A stretch of DNA of 33,031 bases, from contig DEML01000031.1 in assembly GCA_002359185.1 (NCBI GenBank), positions 35,277 through 68,307 of the forward strand. The letters run 5' to 3'. Positions 23,323-32,842 of the stretch are shown here, one piece after another. Position 1 is the stretch's first letter, and every line of letters begins with the position of its first letter. The translations under genes and the position numbers were made by a program. This DNA is from Planctomycetaceae bacterium UBA2671 (GTDB taxonomy: Bacteria; Planctomycetota; Planctomycetia; Planctomycetales; Planctomycetaceae). Below the pieces are notes generated by a model, which worked only from the letters and a program-made list of their open reading frames with translations, was not told the DNA's origin and did no database searches.

Positions 23323-24501
23323 ATGAACTGGCTGATGGCGCTCTCAATCACTTTCATTCTCAGTTCTTCAGCCTGGGCAGTGGAACGACCTCTTGTTGAA
23401 GAATATTTGCATTCGGGAGATCTCTCTAATGGAGAACTGGTTCTCGAAGCAATTTTAGTTGATGAGCCTGACAATGATCAGGTTCGCTTTGGACTCGGAG
23501 TGCTCCGTCTGGTACGAGGTGTTGAGCGTCTCGGTCAGTCATTATCTCGCTACGGCGTGAAAACGACTCGAGCTCCAATTTTGCGGTTACCGGTTCCGGA
23601 GAATCCCAATCCTGAAGTCATTACCTATACTGCTTTCCGCAGAATGCTCGACGACTTTTACAATGATCTCGAAACTGTCGAAGCGACATTAGCGGAAGTT
23701 ACCGACGATGATGTGCAACTCCCGCTCCGCCTGAATAAAATCCATCTCGATCTGGACGGCAATGGAAAAGCCAATGAGGAGTTTGGAGCAATCCTCAAAT
23801 CAATTGTCAGGCAGGACTTTGAATTTCTGAAAGAGAATCCCGATTTTGAAGTGTACTTCGACCGTGGTGATGTCGCCTGGCTGAGGGCGTATTGTCATCT
23901 CGTGATGTCGATACTCGATATGATGCTTGTGATGGATACCGAGGAATCATTCAACATCAGTGCTCACGATTGGTTCGCAAAGCCCGAACACAAATATGAG
24001 GGAACTCGACAGGAGCAATGGCAGAAACTCCGAGAAGTGAATGATGCGGTTTATGTCAAAGAGCCTTTACGCTTCAATCGTTTTCGACTACACCTGATTG
24101 CGGTGACGGAACTCAATCATGAAACCTGGAGACATATTCGGATGGAAGAAGACGATCACTTCGAATGGCTGCCCAACCCTTCTCAAAAGGGCGTGCTCGG
24201 ACTCCCTGTTCGCGATGAAATGATCGATGCCTGGCTGGCGATGATGGATGAATTCAAACGACTTCTCGAAGGGCAGAAAACAATTCCTCGAATATTTAAT
24301 CTGGATAAGGATGGCAAAGGATTGAATATCAAAATCCTGTTGAGCGAACCTCCAGAGAAATTTGTTTACGGAAGTTATCCAGATCAATGGCCAGACAAAT
24401 ACTTTACTGATGACCCTGATGTCGATCTTCAGTTACTTTTCCGGGTCTTTGGAATGTTCAGCAATCCGGCAGCTGTTGGATACTCGATCTGGTTCAATTA
24501 A
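23323..24501 (+). CDS. Secreted hypothetical protein with EF-hand-like loops
   Basis: 392 residues; AGGGG lies 8 bases before ATG 23323. The signal peptide is WLMALSITFILSSSAWA. No family name was recognised. The N-terminal part (LVEEYLHSGDLSNGELVLEAIL, VRFGLGVLRLVRGVERLGQSL) reads like a TPR-type helical hairpin. Two calcium-loop-like stretches occur: DLDGNGKANEEF from residue 143 and LDKDGKGLN around 327-335. WLRAYCHLVMSILDMMLVMD is a hydrophobic helix in the middle. The protein is rich in Asp, Glu and Trp. It is probably co-transcribed with the membrane protein before it. The 3' end overlaps the sulfatase 3' end by 4 bases, tail-to-tail. Confidence 0.8.
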   Translation: MNWLMALSITFILSSSAWAVERPLVEEYLHSGDLSNGELVLEAILVDEPDNDQVRFGLGVLRLVRGVERLGQSLSRYGVKTTRAPILRLPVPENPNPEVITYTAFRRMLDDFYNDLETVEATLAEVTDDDVQLPLRLNKIHLDLDGNGKANEEFGAILKSIVRQDFEFLKENPDFEVYFDRGDVAWLRAYCHLVMSILDMMLVMDTEESFNISAHDWFAKPEHKYEGTRQEQWQKLREVNDAVYVKEPLRFNRFRLHLIAVTELNHETWRHIRMEEDDHFEWLPNPSQKGVLGLPVRDEMIDAWLAMMDEFKRLLEGQKTIPRIFNLDKDGKGLNIKILLSEPPEKFVYGSYPDQWPDKYFTDDPDVDLQLLFRVFGMFSNPAAVGYSIWFN

Positions 24502-25874
24502 GGCAGCTGCTCAACTTCCCCCGGCTTCTGCCAGGGGACTTCGCCGTAGTATTGAATTTGACGTCTGAGTGCAGACGACAATTCGTTGAAGATTTTGGGA
24601 GCCTGCTTCGACAATTCTTTTTGCTCCGGGGGATCGTTTTTCAGATTATATAGTTCCAGTGGTTTAAAAGGACTGTTCTGCAGCAGTTTCCAGTCACCGC
24701 GAATCACGGCTTCAATTGTTTTGCCGCCATACCGATTACCGCCTTCCCTGCGACTAAAAAAGAGATGCTGGCGTAAATCATCCTGGGATTCCCCGAGTAA
24801 AGTCGGCAGGAATGATTTACTGTCGAGCTTGTCTTTACCGTTGTATTCGATACCAACTGCTTCAAGCAGTGTCGGAAAAATGTCCATGCTCATCACCCTT
24901 AAATTCGAGCGTGATCCCGCTTGAATCTTCCCCGGCCAGACGACTCCGCCGGGAACTTTTAAGCCACCTTCATAAACACTTTGTTTTCCATCGCGGAGAG
25001 GACCGTTGTTTGCACCAACATCTATCTGACCGCCATTGTCGGAAGTAAAAACAACGAGGGTGTTATCTTTTTGCCCCGTTTGTTCCAGACACTTGAGGAC
25101 CTTACCGATACCCTCATCGAGATGTTCGATCAGTGCCACTAATTTGGCTCGTTTGTCAGAAATGCCGGGTTCGCGTTTTTTTACTTTTTGGAACCATTCT
25201 TCTGGTGGTTGAATGGGAGTGTGAGGAGCATTGTAGGCCAGATAGAGAAAGAATGGCTGCTCCTTCTTTTCTGCCCGCTGTTGCAGATAATCACAACTCC
25301 ATTGCGTAAACAGATCGGTGGCGTGACCTTCAGGATCGATCGTCTCGTTATTCAGTCGCATATAATTGATGTCGTGGCGACGATGATTGTAATAGTCATC
25401 CATCATGTCGCCGAGATAACCGTGGAAATGATCAAATCCTCGATCATTCGGACGATTCGGCTCCTCCAATCCCAGATGCCATTTCCCCACAATCGCAGTG
25501 TAATATCCGGAGTCCTTGAGCACGGAAGCAATCGTTGTGCAGTCGGGTGCCAAATATCCCCAGCTGTTTTCGCTGTGAGTTCGAATCACCCCCGGTACAC
25601 CCACACGATCCTGATACATCCCCGTCAGCAAAGCTGCCCGTGTTGGCGAACAGACCGGGCAATTGGCATAAAAATTATCAAACCGCATCCCTTCACTCAG
25701 GAACTGATCGACGTGCGGCGATTGTAAATCGGCCGCTCCGTATGCTGATAAATCACCGTAGCCGAGATCATCAACTAGAATCACAATGAGATTCGGGGGT
25801 TGATTTGCCAATGTAAAATTCTGAGACAAACCCAATATCAGCAGACAGATCGTAAGTTTATTCGTGAAACGCAT
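24498..25874 (-). CDS. Secreted sulfatase (formylglycine type)
   Basis: Type I sulfatase/arylsulfatase of the alkaline phosphatase superfamily, exported. 458 residues from ATG 25874, chosen because GAGGA lies about 5 bases upstream; ATG 25886 is an alternative. The signal peptide ends near TLANQ. The active site reads CSPTRAALLTG, with Cys75 converted to formylglycine by an external enzyme and Arg79 conserved. Other marks are VDDLGYGDLSAYG (Asp35, Asp36 for calcium), GKWHLG, HTPIQPP and VVFTSDNGG. The C-terminal part ends in DPPEQKELSKQAP, a typical planctomycete sulfatase subdomain. The natural substrate is probably a sulfated polysaccharide or aryl sulfate; sequence does not tell. The gene is unlinked to glycoside hydrolases here. 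Confidence 0.95.
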   Translation of the reverse strand: MRFTNKLTICLLILGLSQNFTLANQPPNLIVILVDDLGYGDLSAYGAADLQSPHVDQFLSEGMRFDNFYANCPVCSPTRAALLTGMYQDRVGVPGVIRTHSENSWGYLAPDCTTIASVLKDSGYYTAIVGKWHLGLEEPNRPNDRGFDHFHGYLGDMMDDYYNHRRHDINYMRLNNETIDPEGHATDLFTQWSCDYLQQRAEKKEQPFFLYLAYNAPHTPIQPPEEWFQKVKKREPGISDKRAKLVALIEHLDEGIGKVLKCLEQTGQKDNTLVVFTSDNGGQIDVGANNGPLRDGKQSVYEGGLKVPGGVVWPGKIQAGSRSNLRVMSMDIFPTLLEAVGIEYNGKDKLDSKSFLPTLLGESQDDLRQHLFFSRREGGNRYGGKTIEAVIRGDWKLLQNSPFKPLELYNLKNDPPEQKELSKQAPKIFNELSSALRRQIQYYGEVPWQKPGEVEQLP

Positions 25875-25944
25875 GAAGTTCCTCATTCTCTAAAAGCTAG
25901 ATGTGCGTTGCCGTTTTGATCCCAGTTGCAGAGTTTGAAATTTC

Positions 25945-26829
25945 TCATCCAATATTTCGCTTAATCTGATCCATCTGCGCTATGGCGGCATGATGGCCGA
26001 GTTCAATTAATCGCGGAGCGGCTGAAAAATCGTACCAGGGAACATGGGCGACATTCGGGCGGATGACAACCGATGCGTGTGGCCGAATATGTTTTCGCCA
26101 GTAATTTTCGCCAATTTCGTCGACTCGAATCAACACTTCCAACGCGGTTGCGGGTCGGATGCCGGGGGTAATTTCCGTATTCACCTCGACGGCTACTACA
26201 GGAGCATCTCCATAAGATTGAGCAATTCGAGCAGGCAGCGAGCAGAATGTTCCCGTGTCGCACAACAATAAATCGTTGAAAGGGACAGGCGGAAAGATTC
26301 CCGGCAATGAAGACGATCCGCGAACAGCGTCTCGAACCGAACCGTTCTCGATTACGATTTGATGCCCACTGAGTAAATCGACCGCGACTATCGAAAGCGG
26401 AATTGGTAAGGACTCGATATTGACGTCTTCAAGTAAGTTTTTGACAACATCTTCCAGCAAAACTCCCGGTAGCATGCCGGGCTGAGTAATGATGCGCCGA
26501 AACAGGCTATTCGCTTTCAGGAACTGCTGAATTCGCATATACCAGCCAAAATAACTCGTTGAGTCCACTTCCGCAGAGTCGCCCTGAATTCCAAAAAGGG
26601 TGTTCTGATGAACCTGAAAACGTTCAGAAAGCAGGTACTTCAATGCTTCCTGCCGGATCGTGGAAATGTCTTTTCCGCTGGCAACCAATGCCCCCACCAG
26701 GCTCCCCATGCTCACGCCGACAATGCGTTTAATTCGATATCCTGCTTTTGTCAGTGCGTCGATCACCCCCAGATGAGCCAGTCCGCGTGCTCCGCCACCC
26801 CCTAACGCTAATGTAATTTCCTGACTCAC
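25945..26829 (-). CDS. Patatin-like phospholipase (RssA type)
   Basis: 294 residues from GTG 26829, preceded by AGG with a normal spacing; a TTG at 26835 would add two residues. Oxyanion loop GGGGARG is at 10-16. Nucleophile elbow GVSMG has Ser40. The catalytic Asp is in LLLCDTGTF, where the canonical DGG/DGA reads DTG. The full patatin lipase core is present, without a signal peptide or membrane segment, as in bacterial RssA/YlbK-like cytosolic enzymes. The substrate is unknown, probably a phospholipid or other acyl ester. It is a single gene, divergent from the peroxiredoxin. Confidence 0.9.
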   Translation of the reverse strand: MSQEITLALGGGGARGLAHLGVIDALTKAGYRIKRIVGVSMGSLVGALVASGKDISTIRQEALKYLLSERFQVHQNTLFGIQGDSAEVDSTSYFGWYMRIQQFLKANSLFRRIITQPGMLPGVLLEDVVKNLLEDVNIESLPIPLSIVAVDLLSGHQIVIENGSVRDAVRGSSSLPGIFPPVPFNDLLLCDTGTFCSLPARIAQSYGDAPVVAVEVNTEITPGIRPATALEVLIRVDEIGENYWRKHIRPHASVVIRPNVAHVPWYDFSAAPRLIELGHHAAIAQMDQIKRNIG

Positions 26830-26934
26830 GTGCAACCTGCCTGAAATTCCTAATGTCAGATGAAATAATTTTAATGCGTGTATTGTAACGGACTGATGCC
26901 ACAGAGGAAATTGTCAGCCGAAGTTGCGGGAGGG

Positions 26935-26962
26935 TTGAATGGTCCAAGCTCAGGACTATACT
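26935..26962 (+). promoter_or_regulatory. Candidate sigma70 promoter of the peroxiredoxin gene
   Basis: TTGAAT (26935-26940), a 16-base spacer and TATACT (26957-26962). The -10 matches 5 of 6 and the -35 matches 4 of 6. This would give a leader of about 140 bases before the peroxiredoxin start. Confidence 0.5.
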
Positions 26963-26987
26963 TTGTCAAAGGATTGCTCACACAAAT

Positions 26988-27029
26988 CGCATCAACTCCC
27001 GTGTTATACGTTCAGCTTTCGTTGATGCG
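26988..27029 (+). promoter_or_regulatory. Inverted repeat in the peroxiredoxin leader
   Basis: CGCATCAAC (26988-26996) and GTTGATGCG (27021-27029) form a perfect 9-bp inverted repeat with a 24-base loop, between the candidate promoter and the gene. It could be a leader hairpin or paired operator half-sites. Confidence 0.5.
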
Positions 27030-27107
27030 TTCACGATGAAAAAGGCCGGCAGGTCGGATGTCATCAATTACTATACACAGAAACCACAAACACCTCAGGA
27101 GAAAACC

Positions 27108-27650
<543 letters not shown>

Positions 27651-27772
27651 AGCATTTTCAATAATTATCTGCAGCGTACGGCAGGAGCAAACACTTCGTT
27701 CTATAGTCATTTGATGCTCATGCGACTGCAGAAACCATTTGAAAATGGACTAAATCAGTTTCCCAGTCACAA

Positions 27773-27804
27773 AAAAACGGCAGTCCCAATGACTGCCGTT
27801 TTTT
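27773..27804. terminator. Bidirectional intrinsic terminator
   Basis: AAAAACGGCAGT (27773-27784) pairs with ACTGCCGTTTTT (27792-27803) around CCCAATG. It ends the peroxiredoxin transcript on + and the membrane-protein transcript on -. Confidence 0.92.
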
Positions 27805-27825
27805 ATTTGCATGATCAACAATTAA

Positions 27826-28500
27826 TTATTTTTTCTTGGCTTTTTCAATACGTTCTTCTTCCTTGCGGCCCCGCAGTGCCTGCAGTTCTTCGGATTGCCC
27901 CCACAGATAGAACAGGAATCCAGCGATCACTCCGACGGCTGTTGCCGATAAAACGGCAGCCGGGCTGTTGGTGAAAGTTGAGTTTTCCGTAGCTGCCTGA
28001 GTTGTCAGGATCAATCCGACAAGGCTGATGATCAAACCTTGAGAATCCGTTAAAATTTGTGCCAGACTGAAGCCGCCGTGCATCAAGACGGCTAGCTTGG
28101 CAAGAACCAGTTGAAGTGCAAAGCTGACCACACCGCTCACCATAAAGGTGAATGCCAGCCAGTGGAACCAGGAAAAGGACATGAACTCTGCCATCTTATA
28201 AATCGGTTCTAAGACACCAGCAGAGTATTCCTGAGCCTGCTCCGATTCATCAACCTGTTTGGCAATTTCTTCGGATTTCTTGTTCGCCAGATCGATCGCT
28301 TCTTTAGTCGAGTCCTTAATTTTCTCAACCGCATCCTCAGTTGTTTCCGATAGTGTCGGAGTCGTGGAAGTTCCTTCGGGTGTCATCGCTTCCGTGGTTG
28401 TAACGGGATCGGGAGCCGTTATTTCCGGCTGAGCCAGGCACGTTGAGAACACTGCCAATGCAAAAATGGACATCAATAACGGGGTTCGGATTGAATTCAT
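27826..28500 (-). CDS. Hypothetical membrane protein with signal peptide
   Basis: 224 residues, AGGAG 6-7 bases before ATG 28500. The signal peptide is LLMSIFALAVFSTCLA. Next comes a Thr/Glu-rich low-complexity stretch (25-55) and an amphipathic helix likely to be a coiled coil (AVEKIKDSTKEAIDLANKKS). Three hydrophobic segments follow: WLAFTFMVSGVVSFALQLVL, LIISLVGLILTTQAA and SATAVGVIAGFLFYLWG. The tail is charged and basic (GRKEEERIEKAKKK). No family was recognised. It is a single gene between the peroxiredoxin terminator and an IS remnant. Confidence 0.8.
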   Translation of the reverse strand: MNSIRTPLLMSIFALAVFSTCLAQPEITAPDPVTTTEAMTPEGTSTTPTLSETTEDAVEKIKDSTKEAIDLANKKSEEIAKQVDESEQAQEYSAGVLEPIYKMAEFMSFSWFHWLAFTFMVSGVVSFALQLVLAKLAVLMHGGFSLAQILTDSQGLIISLVGLILTTQAATENSTFTNSPAAVLSATAVGVIAGFLFYLWGQSEELQALRGRKEEERIEKAKKK

Positions 28501-28709
28501 CTGGTTCTCCTGAGCGCAAATCTTAGTGGGTTTGGATGGGGGAAATTGAAAATCCGGCGAACGGCCCTCTCCGTAGAGTTATTCGTTCGAGTGAATTCAA
28601 TCTTAATCGATTTTTTCAAAAAGTAGACAGGTTTTGTAAAAGACTGCATCAAGGAATCACAAATTTCTGGACAAGGGATAGAAATCAAAGTACGCTCATG
28701 TCATCATCC
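28501..28709. other. Intergenic region upstream of the IS remnant
   Basis: No gene seen. Contains the leader of the - strand membrane protein (ribosome-binding site at 28507-28511) and AT-rich sequence with no recognised structure. Confidence 0.4.
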
Positions 28710-29066
28710 TGGACTTCCCCAAGAATAGTGGGCGCCCAAAAGAGAGTTTAAGCTCTCCGAGAGGAGTCGACTATGTCGGGATCATCACAGACTGGAAAAC
28801 GGACGCGGCGGCGTTATTCTGAACAGTTTAAACGGGATGCTGTGGGGCTGGTGACTGAGCAGCATTACCCATTGGCCGAGGCAGCTCGACGCCTGGATAT
28901 TCATGCCAGTGTTTTACACAACTGGAAAAAGAAGTTCATGAAGGGTAACGATCAGAAGTCCGGCGAGAAGTTATCGGAATCCGAACGAGAAGAGCTGCGA
29001 GAGGAGATCTGGTCACTCAATCGTCTGCAGTCTTCAGGGAATCGAGATCAATCTCTTCTACAGAAA
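28710..29066 (+). mobile_element. IS3-family insertion sequence remnant
   Basis: Contains an OrfA-type gene, a plausible left end beginning TGGACTTCCCC at 28710 (similar to IS3-family termini), and a ribosome-binding site (GAGAGGAG) before ATG 28773. OrfB with the DDE domain, the frameshift window and the right end are all missing. The element stops against the 3' end of the SWIM gene. It cannot move on its own. Confidence 0.7.
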
Positions 29067-29093
29067 TCATGTTGTATATTTTTTCTTCGCTGA
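28773..29093 (+). pseudogene. IS3-type transposase OrfA, truncated and decayed
   Basis: 106-residue frame. Residues 1-75 are a good IS3 OrfA: RRRYSEQFKRDAVGLVTEQ, LAEAARRLDIHASVLHNWKK, the HTH_Tnp_1 helix-turn-helix. After ESEREELRE the leucine-zipper segment expected in OrfA (like L..EN.RLRMERDILKKA) is unrecognisable or badly altered (EEIWSLNRLQSSGNRDQ). The frame then runs into the antisense of the neighbouring lysine-rich gene and stops. No downstream OrfB exists. A transposase fragment with no likely function. Confidence 0.8.
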
Positions 29094-30089
29094 TTTCTTT
29101 TTCGCAGCCTTTTTCTTCACTCTTGTCTTTTTCACGGCCTTCTTCTTTTCAAGCTTATTCCTCACTGGCTTCAATTCTGTTGTTTTCTTCTTAGATGCCG
29201 ATGTTTTTGTTGGTTTCTTTTTCACGACCTTTTTCACGGTCCTTTTTTTCACTGTCTTTTTACTGGTGGTCGATTTCTTTGTTGTTTTCTTTTTCTTCTG
29301 AGAGTTCGCCTTCTTGCGTGCGGTTCTTTTGGGCGACTTTTTCCAGGGCTTTCCTTTCGATGACACAGTAGTAGACTCGTCGAGATCGATTCTGAAGATT
29401 TCACTCAGGTCAGAATTGTCCAATGAAGCGACCTCTTCGTTGCCCAGCAGGGAGTCAACTCTCCCATTTAGTGAAGAGCTGATGAGGTCGGTTTGTTGGA
29501 CGCCTCGCAGCAAAAACAACAACTCGGGGGATTGATCTAACCGATTGCCCACGCCATAGAGGACAGCTGCAAGGTGTTTGCAGAGGTTGGCGCCGTCGGG
29601 GCAATCGCAGTCGAGTTCAATTTCGGCATTGCGTGGAAACATCCCCGTCTTGGGATGAGTCAGTGATTGAATCACATTCTTCGGAAGCTTTCCCCGCATC
29701 AGGTCCAAGACGCTATGAACTGACGTGGTACACTCGCCACACAGTATTTTCCATATCTCCTGAGCAAGAGGCTCAATGCTTATTTCAACTTGATATAGTT
29801 CAGAACCACAAACCATTGCGGTGATTTTTCCGGAAGTGATTTCCAGATGTGCGATGGATCCATTGCGGGCATATGTTCGCCCGCGAGGCAAGCGATTGCT
29901 GAAGTCGCTGTATTTTTCCAGGTGCTTGCACCAGGCTTCTCCCCAGAATGTTTTGGCAATTTTATTACCAGAAATGGTGATCGATTTGAGTTGGTGGCCT
30001 TTGCCAATCAAACGTCTCGCTTCTGCATATCCCTGTCGTTTTCGTTCTCCAACAGACACATAGGGTTGCCAGCCGTAGTCCCAACTCAT
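29067..30089 (-). CDS. SWIM zinc-finger protein with histone H1-like lysine tail
   Basis: 340 residues. The N-terminal domain includes GWQPYVSVGERKRQGYAEAR and TFWGEAWCKHLEKYSDF, typical of proteins paired with SNF2 helicases. The SWIM finger reads CDCPDGANLCKH (Cys161, Cys163, Cys170, His172), fitting CxCx(n)CxH, a nucleic acid or protein binding module. From about 245 to the end the protein is a low-complexity basic tail of KK, KKT and KKA repeats resembling eukaryotic H1 or bacterial H1-like proteins, probably DNA-binding. The start ATG 30089 lies 23 bases after the SNF2 helicase stop, so the two are one operon. The 3' end overlaps the IS3 remnant frame antisense. The tail may have been altered by that insertion. 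Confidence 0.9.
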   Translation of the reverse strand: MSWDYGWQPYVSVGERKRQGYAEARRLIGKGHQLKSITISGNKIAKTFWGEAWCKHLEKYSDFSNRLPRGRTYARNGSIAHLEITSGKITAMVCGSELYQVEISIEPLAQEIWKILCGECTTSVHSVLDLMRGKLPKNVIQSLTHPKTGMFPRNAEIELDCDCPDGANLCKHLAAVLYGVGNRLDQSPELLFLLRGVQQTDLISSSLNGRVDSLLGNEEVASLDNSDLSEIFRIDLDESTTVSSKGKPWKKSPKRTARKKANSQKKKKTTKKSTTSKKTVKKRTVKKVVKKKPTKTSASKKKTTELKPVRNKLEKKKAVKKTRVKKKAAKKKSAKKKYTT

Positions 30090-30112
30090 GAATCGACTCC
30101 AGATATCAATGG

Positions 30113-32842
30113 TTAATTGGCCGAAGCTTTTTCGAGATCCAGCGAGATGAATTTCATCAGCTGGTCGTTAGTCATTTCGGTCAACTGAATCTGACCTTCA
30201 CTGTCAAACAGTTCCTCACTGATCTGTTTTTTCGCACGGATCATATCATCAATCCGTTCTTCAAGCGTTCCCCGGCACACAAATTTGTGGACAATCACAT
30301 TTCGTTTCTGACCTATCCGAAAGGCTCGGTCGGTCGCCTGATCTTCGACAGCCGGGTTCCACCAGCGGTCAAAATGCACCACATGGCTGGCTTGCGTCAA
30401 ATTCAATCCGGTTCCGCCGGCTTTCACCGAAATCACCATGAACGGTGGACCATTAGGCTGCTGAAATTCATCGATCATTCTAGAACGTTTTTTGGTCGAT
30501 GTATTTCCCGTCAGTACCAATCCAGAGCGTCCAAAGGTCTCAGCTAAGAAATCGGACAGTGGGTGACACATCGATTGAAACTGAGAAAAGACCAGCACCT
30601 TTTCCTGCTTTTCGATCAACGTTTCACAGATCGAAGCCAACTCACTGAACTTGGCCGATTGCTTCGGCTCGAATTCGGATTGTTTGAGGTACAAAGCCGG
30701 GTGGTTGCAGATTTGCTTGAGCTGCATGAGTGCCGCCAGGACCATGCCGCGACGTTGAATGCCCTCCGAATCTTCGAGTGCTTTTGCAAGCTCGTCCGTA
30801 ATGGTTTGGTACAGACTCGCCTGAGTTGTGGTGAGTCCACAGTCGACACGCATTTCCGTCTTTTCGGGCAGGTCAGAAATAATTCGTGGGTCTGTTTTCA
30901 TGCGTCTGAGGACATACGGCTGAATCAGTTTTCTCAGCGAGGTCAGTCGTTGAGAAAGTTCTTTGGCATCCTCGGCTTTGACAAACTTCTTGAATTGAGC
31001 AGGCGTGCCGAGCAGTCCGGGCAAACAGAAATCGAACAGTGACCACAAATCGCCCAGGTGATTTTCAACCGGTGTCCCGGTCAGGGCAATGCGACCTGCA
31101 CAGGGAATCGCCTTGATCGATTTAGTTTGGGCGGCTCCCGCATTTTTGATGGCTTGGGCTTCGTCCAAAATCACGAGCCGCCATTTCATTTCGGCCAACC
31201 ATTTTTCGCGTCGTACCAGTCCGTAGGTTGTCGCAACAACATCGACATCAGCCAGTGTTTTTTGAGGATCGGCGGCGATTGACTTCATTGCTTTCGCATT
31301 CAGCATTGAACGATGCCAGATTTGAAATTTGAGACCGGGAGCAAACTTTTCGATCTCCCGTTGCCAGTTTCCCAGTAACGATGTGGGGAGAATCAGCAGG
31401 GTTGGTGAATCCGCTTTCAATTTCTTTCCACTTGCGCGATCGGCATGTTTGAATTGCAGGAGCAACGTGATGACTTGGATCGTTTTTCCCAACCCCATAT
31501 CATCAGCCAGACAAACGCCCAGTCCCAGTTGAGAGGCTAGCCATAACCAGCGAACGCCCTCAAATTGATACGGACGTAATGTCGCCTGTAAATCGTTTTG
31601 GGCTTCAATTGGGATTTCTCCGTCTGGCTGGCGGAGTTGATCCAGCGTTTCTTTGAGCCAGTCACCCGGCACGATGCGCGTCCAACTGCGAGTTTCTTCG
31701 GACATTTCCTGGCTGTCGATACTGGCTCCGGCCAGCATCCGCATCCCTTCCAGAAAGCCGAGTCCATCGACATGCCGACTTTGCAATTCCGACCATTGAT
31801 CGAGCGCACGATTCAATCGTTCCTGATCAACTTCCACCCACTTACCGCGTAAAAACATCATCCCCTGACGTGCGTTGGCCAACTCCGCCAGTTCGGCTTC
31901 ACTGAGAGGTTCACCATCAATCGACACGTTGATTTGCAAATCCAGTCCCCCATTACTGAGAGTCGACTGCTGCTTCGTTCCCACGCGAACATCGACCTGA
32001 GGACGAGGAGGCCGAGAGGCATTCCACCAATTGGGAACGCGGACGATTACACCCGACTTTTCCAGTTCAGGAACCGAGGAAAGAAATTCATAAGCCCGCG
32101 AAATACCCCAGGCTTGAGGAGCGAACAACGTTCTTGTTTCGAGCAGGTTTGCAATCAGTGGGATTGAATGAGCGGCTCGTGAAACCGGTTCCAAAAGCGT
32201 GTCGAGCATTTGCGTATTTTGAGTCTCAATCGATTGCTTCAACGCTACCGATAACGGAACATGACGAACGGGCGCGGGAGTTAAAGTCTTCGCCAATTTG
32301 TCCTCTTGAGGAGTGAACGTTGCCATGAAGGCAAACGGCTTTTCGGGATGCTTCTTATTTTCCGCCAGGTGAAACGTCACTCGTCCCACAAGGTTCCAAT
32401 CGGCATGTAAAGACTTTAGATAGCTCGCCAAACCACCTTTGCGAGCAGTTGCCTTTTGCTGAGTCAATGCATCAAGTTCTTCCCAGTATCGACATAACGT
32501 CTCGCGCGATAGATATTCGAGTCCCCGCATCGGTGGAGCAGAGTTCAGCATATTCTCCAGCGTTTCCTCATCGGGAGGATGGGGCTGACTCCAGTGCCCG
32601 TCGGATGAAATTCCTTGACGGCACAATGCTCGAAAGTAATTCCGGGCAAACTCCTGCCAATATGCTAATGAAGCGGATAACTCGATGTTGCACTTTTGCG
32701 ACGCCAGAAAAGTCATGCTTGCAGCAGATGATCTGGCGAAGGCTCTGGCTAATTTCTCAGGAACTTCGTGAGTGGTTTCAAGAATGAGATCCCCAGCCGG
32801 GGTGACTATAGATTCAGGGACGATCATGTCAGATGTATTCAT
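30113..32842 (-). CDS. SNF2-family DEAD/DEAH helicase (HepA/RapA-like)
   Basis: 909 residues, an ATP-dependent double-stranded DNA translocase of the SWI2/SNF2 group. N-terminal half, about 1-420, contains the SNF2-associated region (MMFLRGKWVEVDQERLNRAL) usual in bacterial homologues. Motif I: DDMGLGKT (447-454). Motif II: DEAQ (560-563). Motif III: LTGTPVENHLGDLWSLFDF. C-terminal motifs: KVLVFSQFQSM, SVKAGGTGLNLTQA and HFDRWWNPAVEDQATDRAFRIGQ. It shares an operon with a SWIM protein, a recurrent bacterial pairing. The role could be chromatin or RNA polymerase remodelling, or repair; sequence cannot decide. The start ATG 32842 overlaps the stop of a small upstream ORF (TGATG). No other Shine-Dalgarno is seen. 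Confidence 0.95.
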   Translation of the reverse strand: MNTSDMIVPESIVTPAGDLILETTHEVPEKLARAFARSSAASMTFLASQKCNIELSASLAYWQEFARNYFRALCRQGISSDGHWSQPHPPDEETLENMLNSAPPMRGLEYLSRETLCRYWEELDALTQQKATARKGGLASYLKSLHADWNLVGRVTFHLAENKKHPEKPFAFMATFTPQEDKLAKTLTPAPVRHVPLSVALKQSIETQNTQMLDTLLEPVSRAAHSIPLIANLLETRTLFAPQAWGISRAYEFLSSVPELEKSGVIVRVPNWWNASRPPRPQVDVRVGTKQQSTLSNGGLDLQINVSIDGEPLSEAELAELANARQGMMFLRGKWVEVDQERLNRALDQWSELQSRHVDGLGFLEGMRMLAGASIDSQEMSEETRSWTRIVPGDWLKETLDQLRQPDGEIPIEAQNDLQATLRPYQFEGVRWLWLASQLGLGVCLADDMGLGKTIQVITLLLQFKHADRASGKKLKADSPTLLILPTSLLGNWQREIEKFAPGLKFQIWHRSMLNAKAMKSIAADPQKTLADVDVVATTYGLVRREKWLAEMKWRLVILDEAQAIKNAGAAQTKSIKAIPCAGRIALTGTPVENHLGDLWSLFDFCLPGLLGTPAQFKKFVKAEDAKELSQRLTSLRKLIQPYVLRRMKTDPRIISDLPEKTEMRVDCGLTTTQASLYQTITDELAKALEDSEGIQRRGMVLAALMQLKQICNHPALYLKQSEFEPKQSAKFSELASICETLIEKQEKVLVFSQFQSMCHPLSDFLAETFGRSGLVLTGNTSTKKRSRMIDEFQQPNGPPFMVISVKAGGTGLNLTQASHVVHFDRWWNPAVEDQATDRAFRIGQKRNVIVHKFVCRGTLEERIDDMIRAKKQISEELFDSEGQIQLTEMTNDQLMKFISLDLEKASAN

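Noticed and set aside
27711..27974. 87-codon + strand open frame after the peroxiredoxin
   Set aside because: It runs through the bidirectional terminator and the antisense of the - strand membrane protein.
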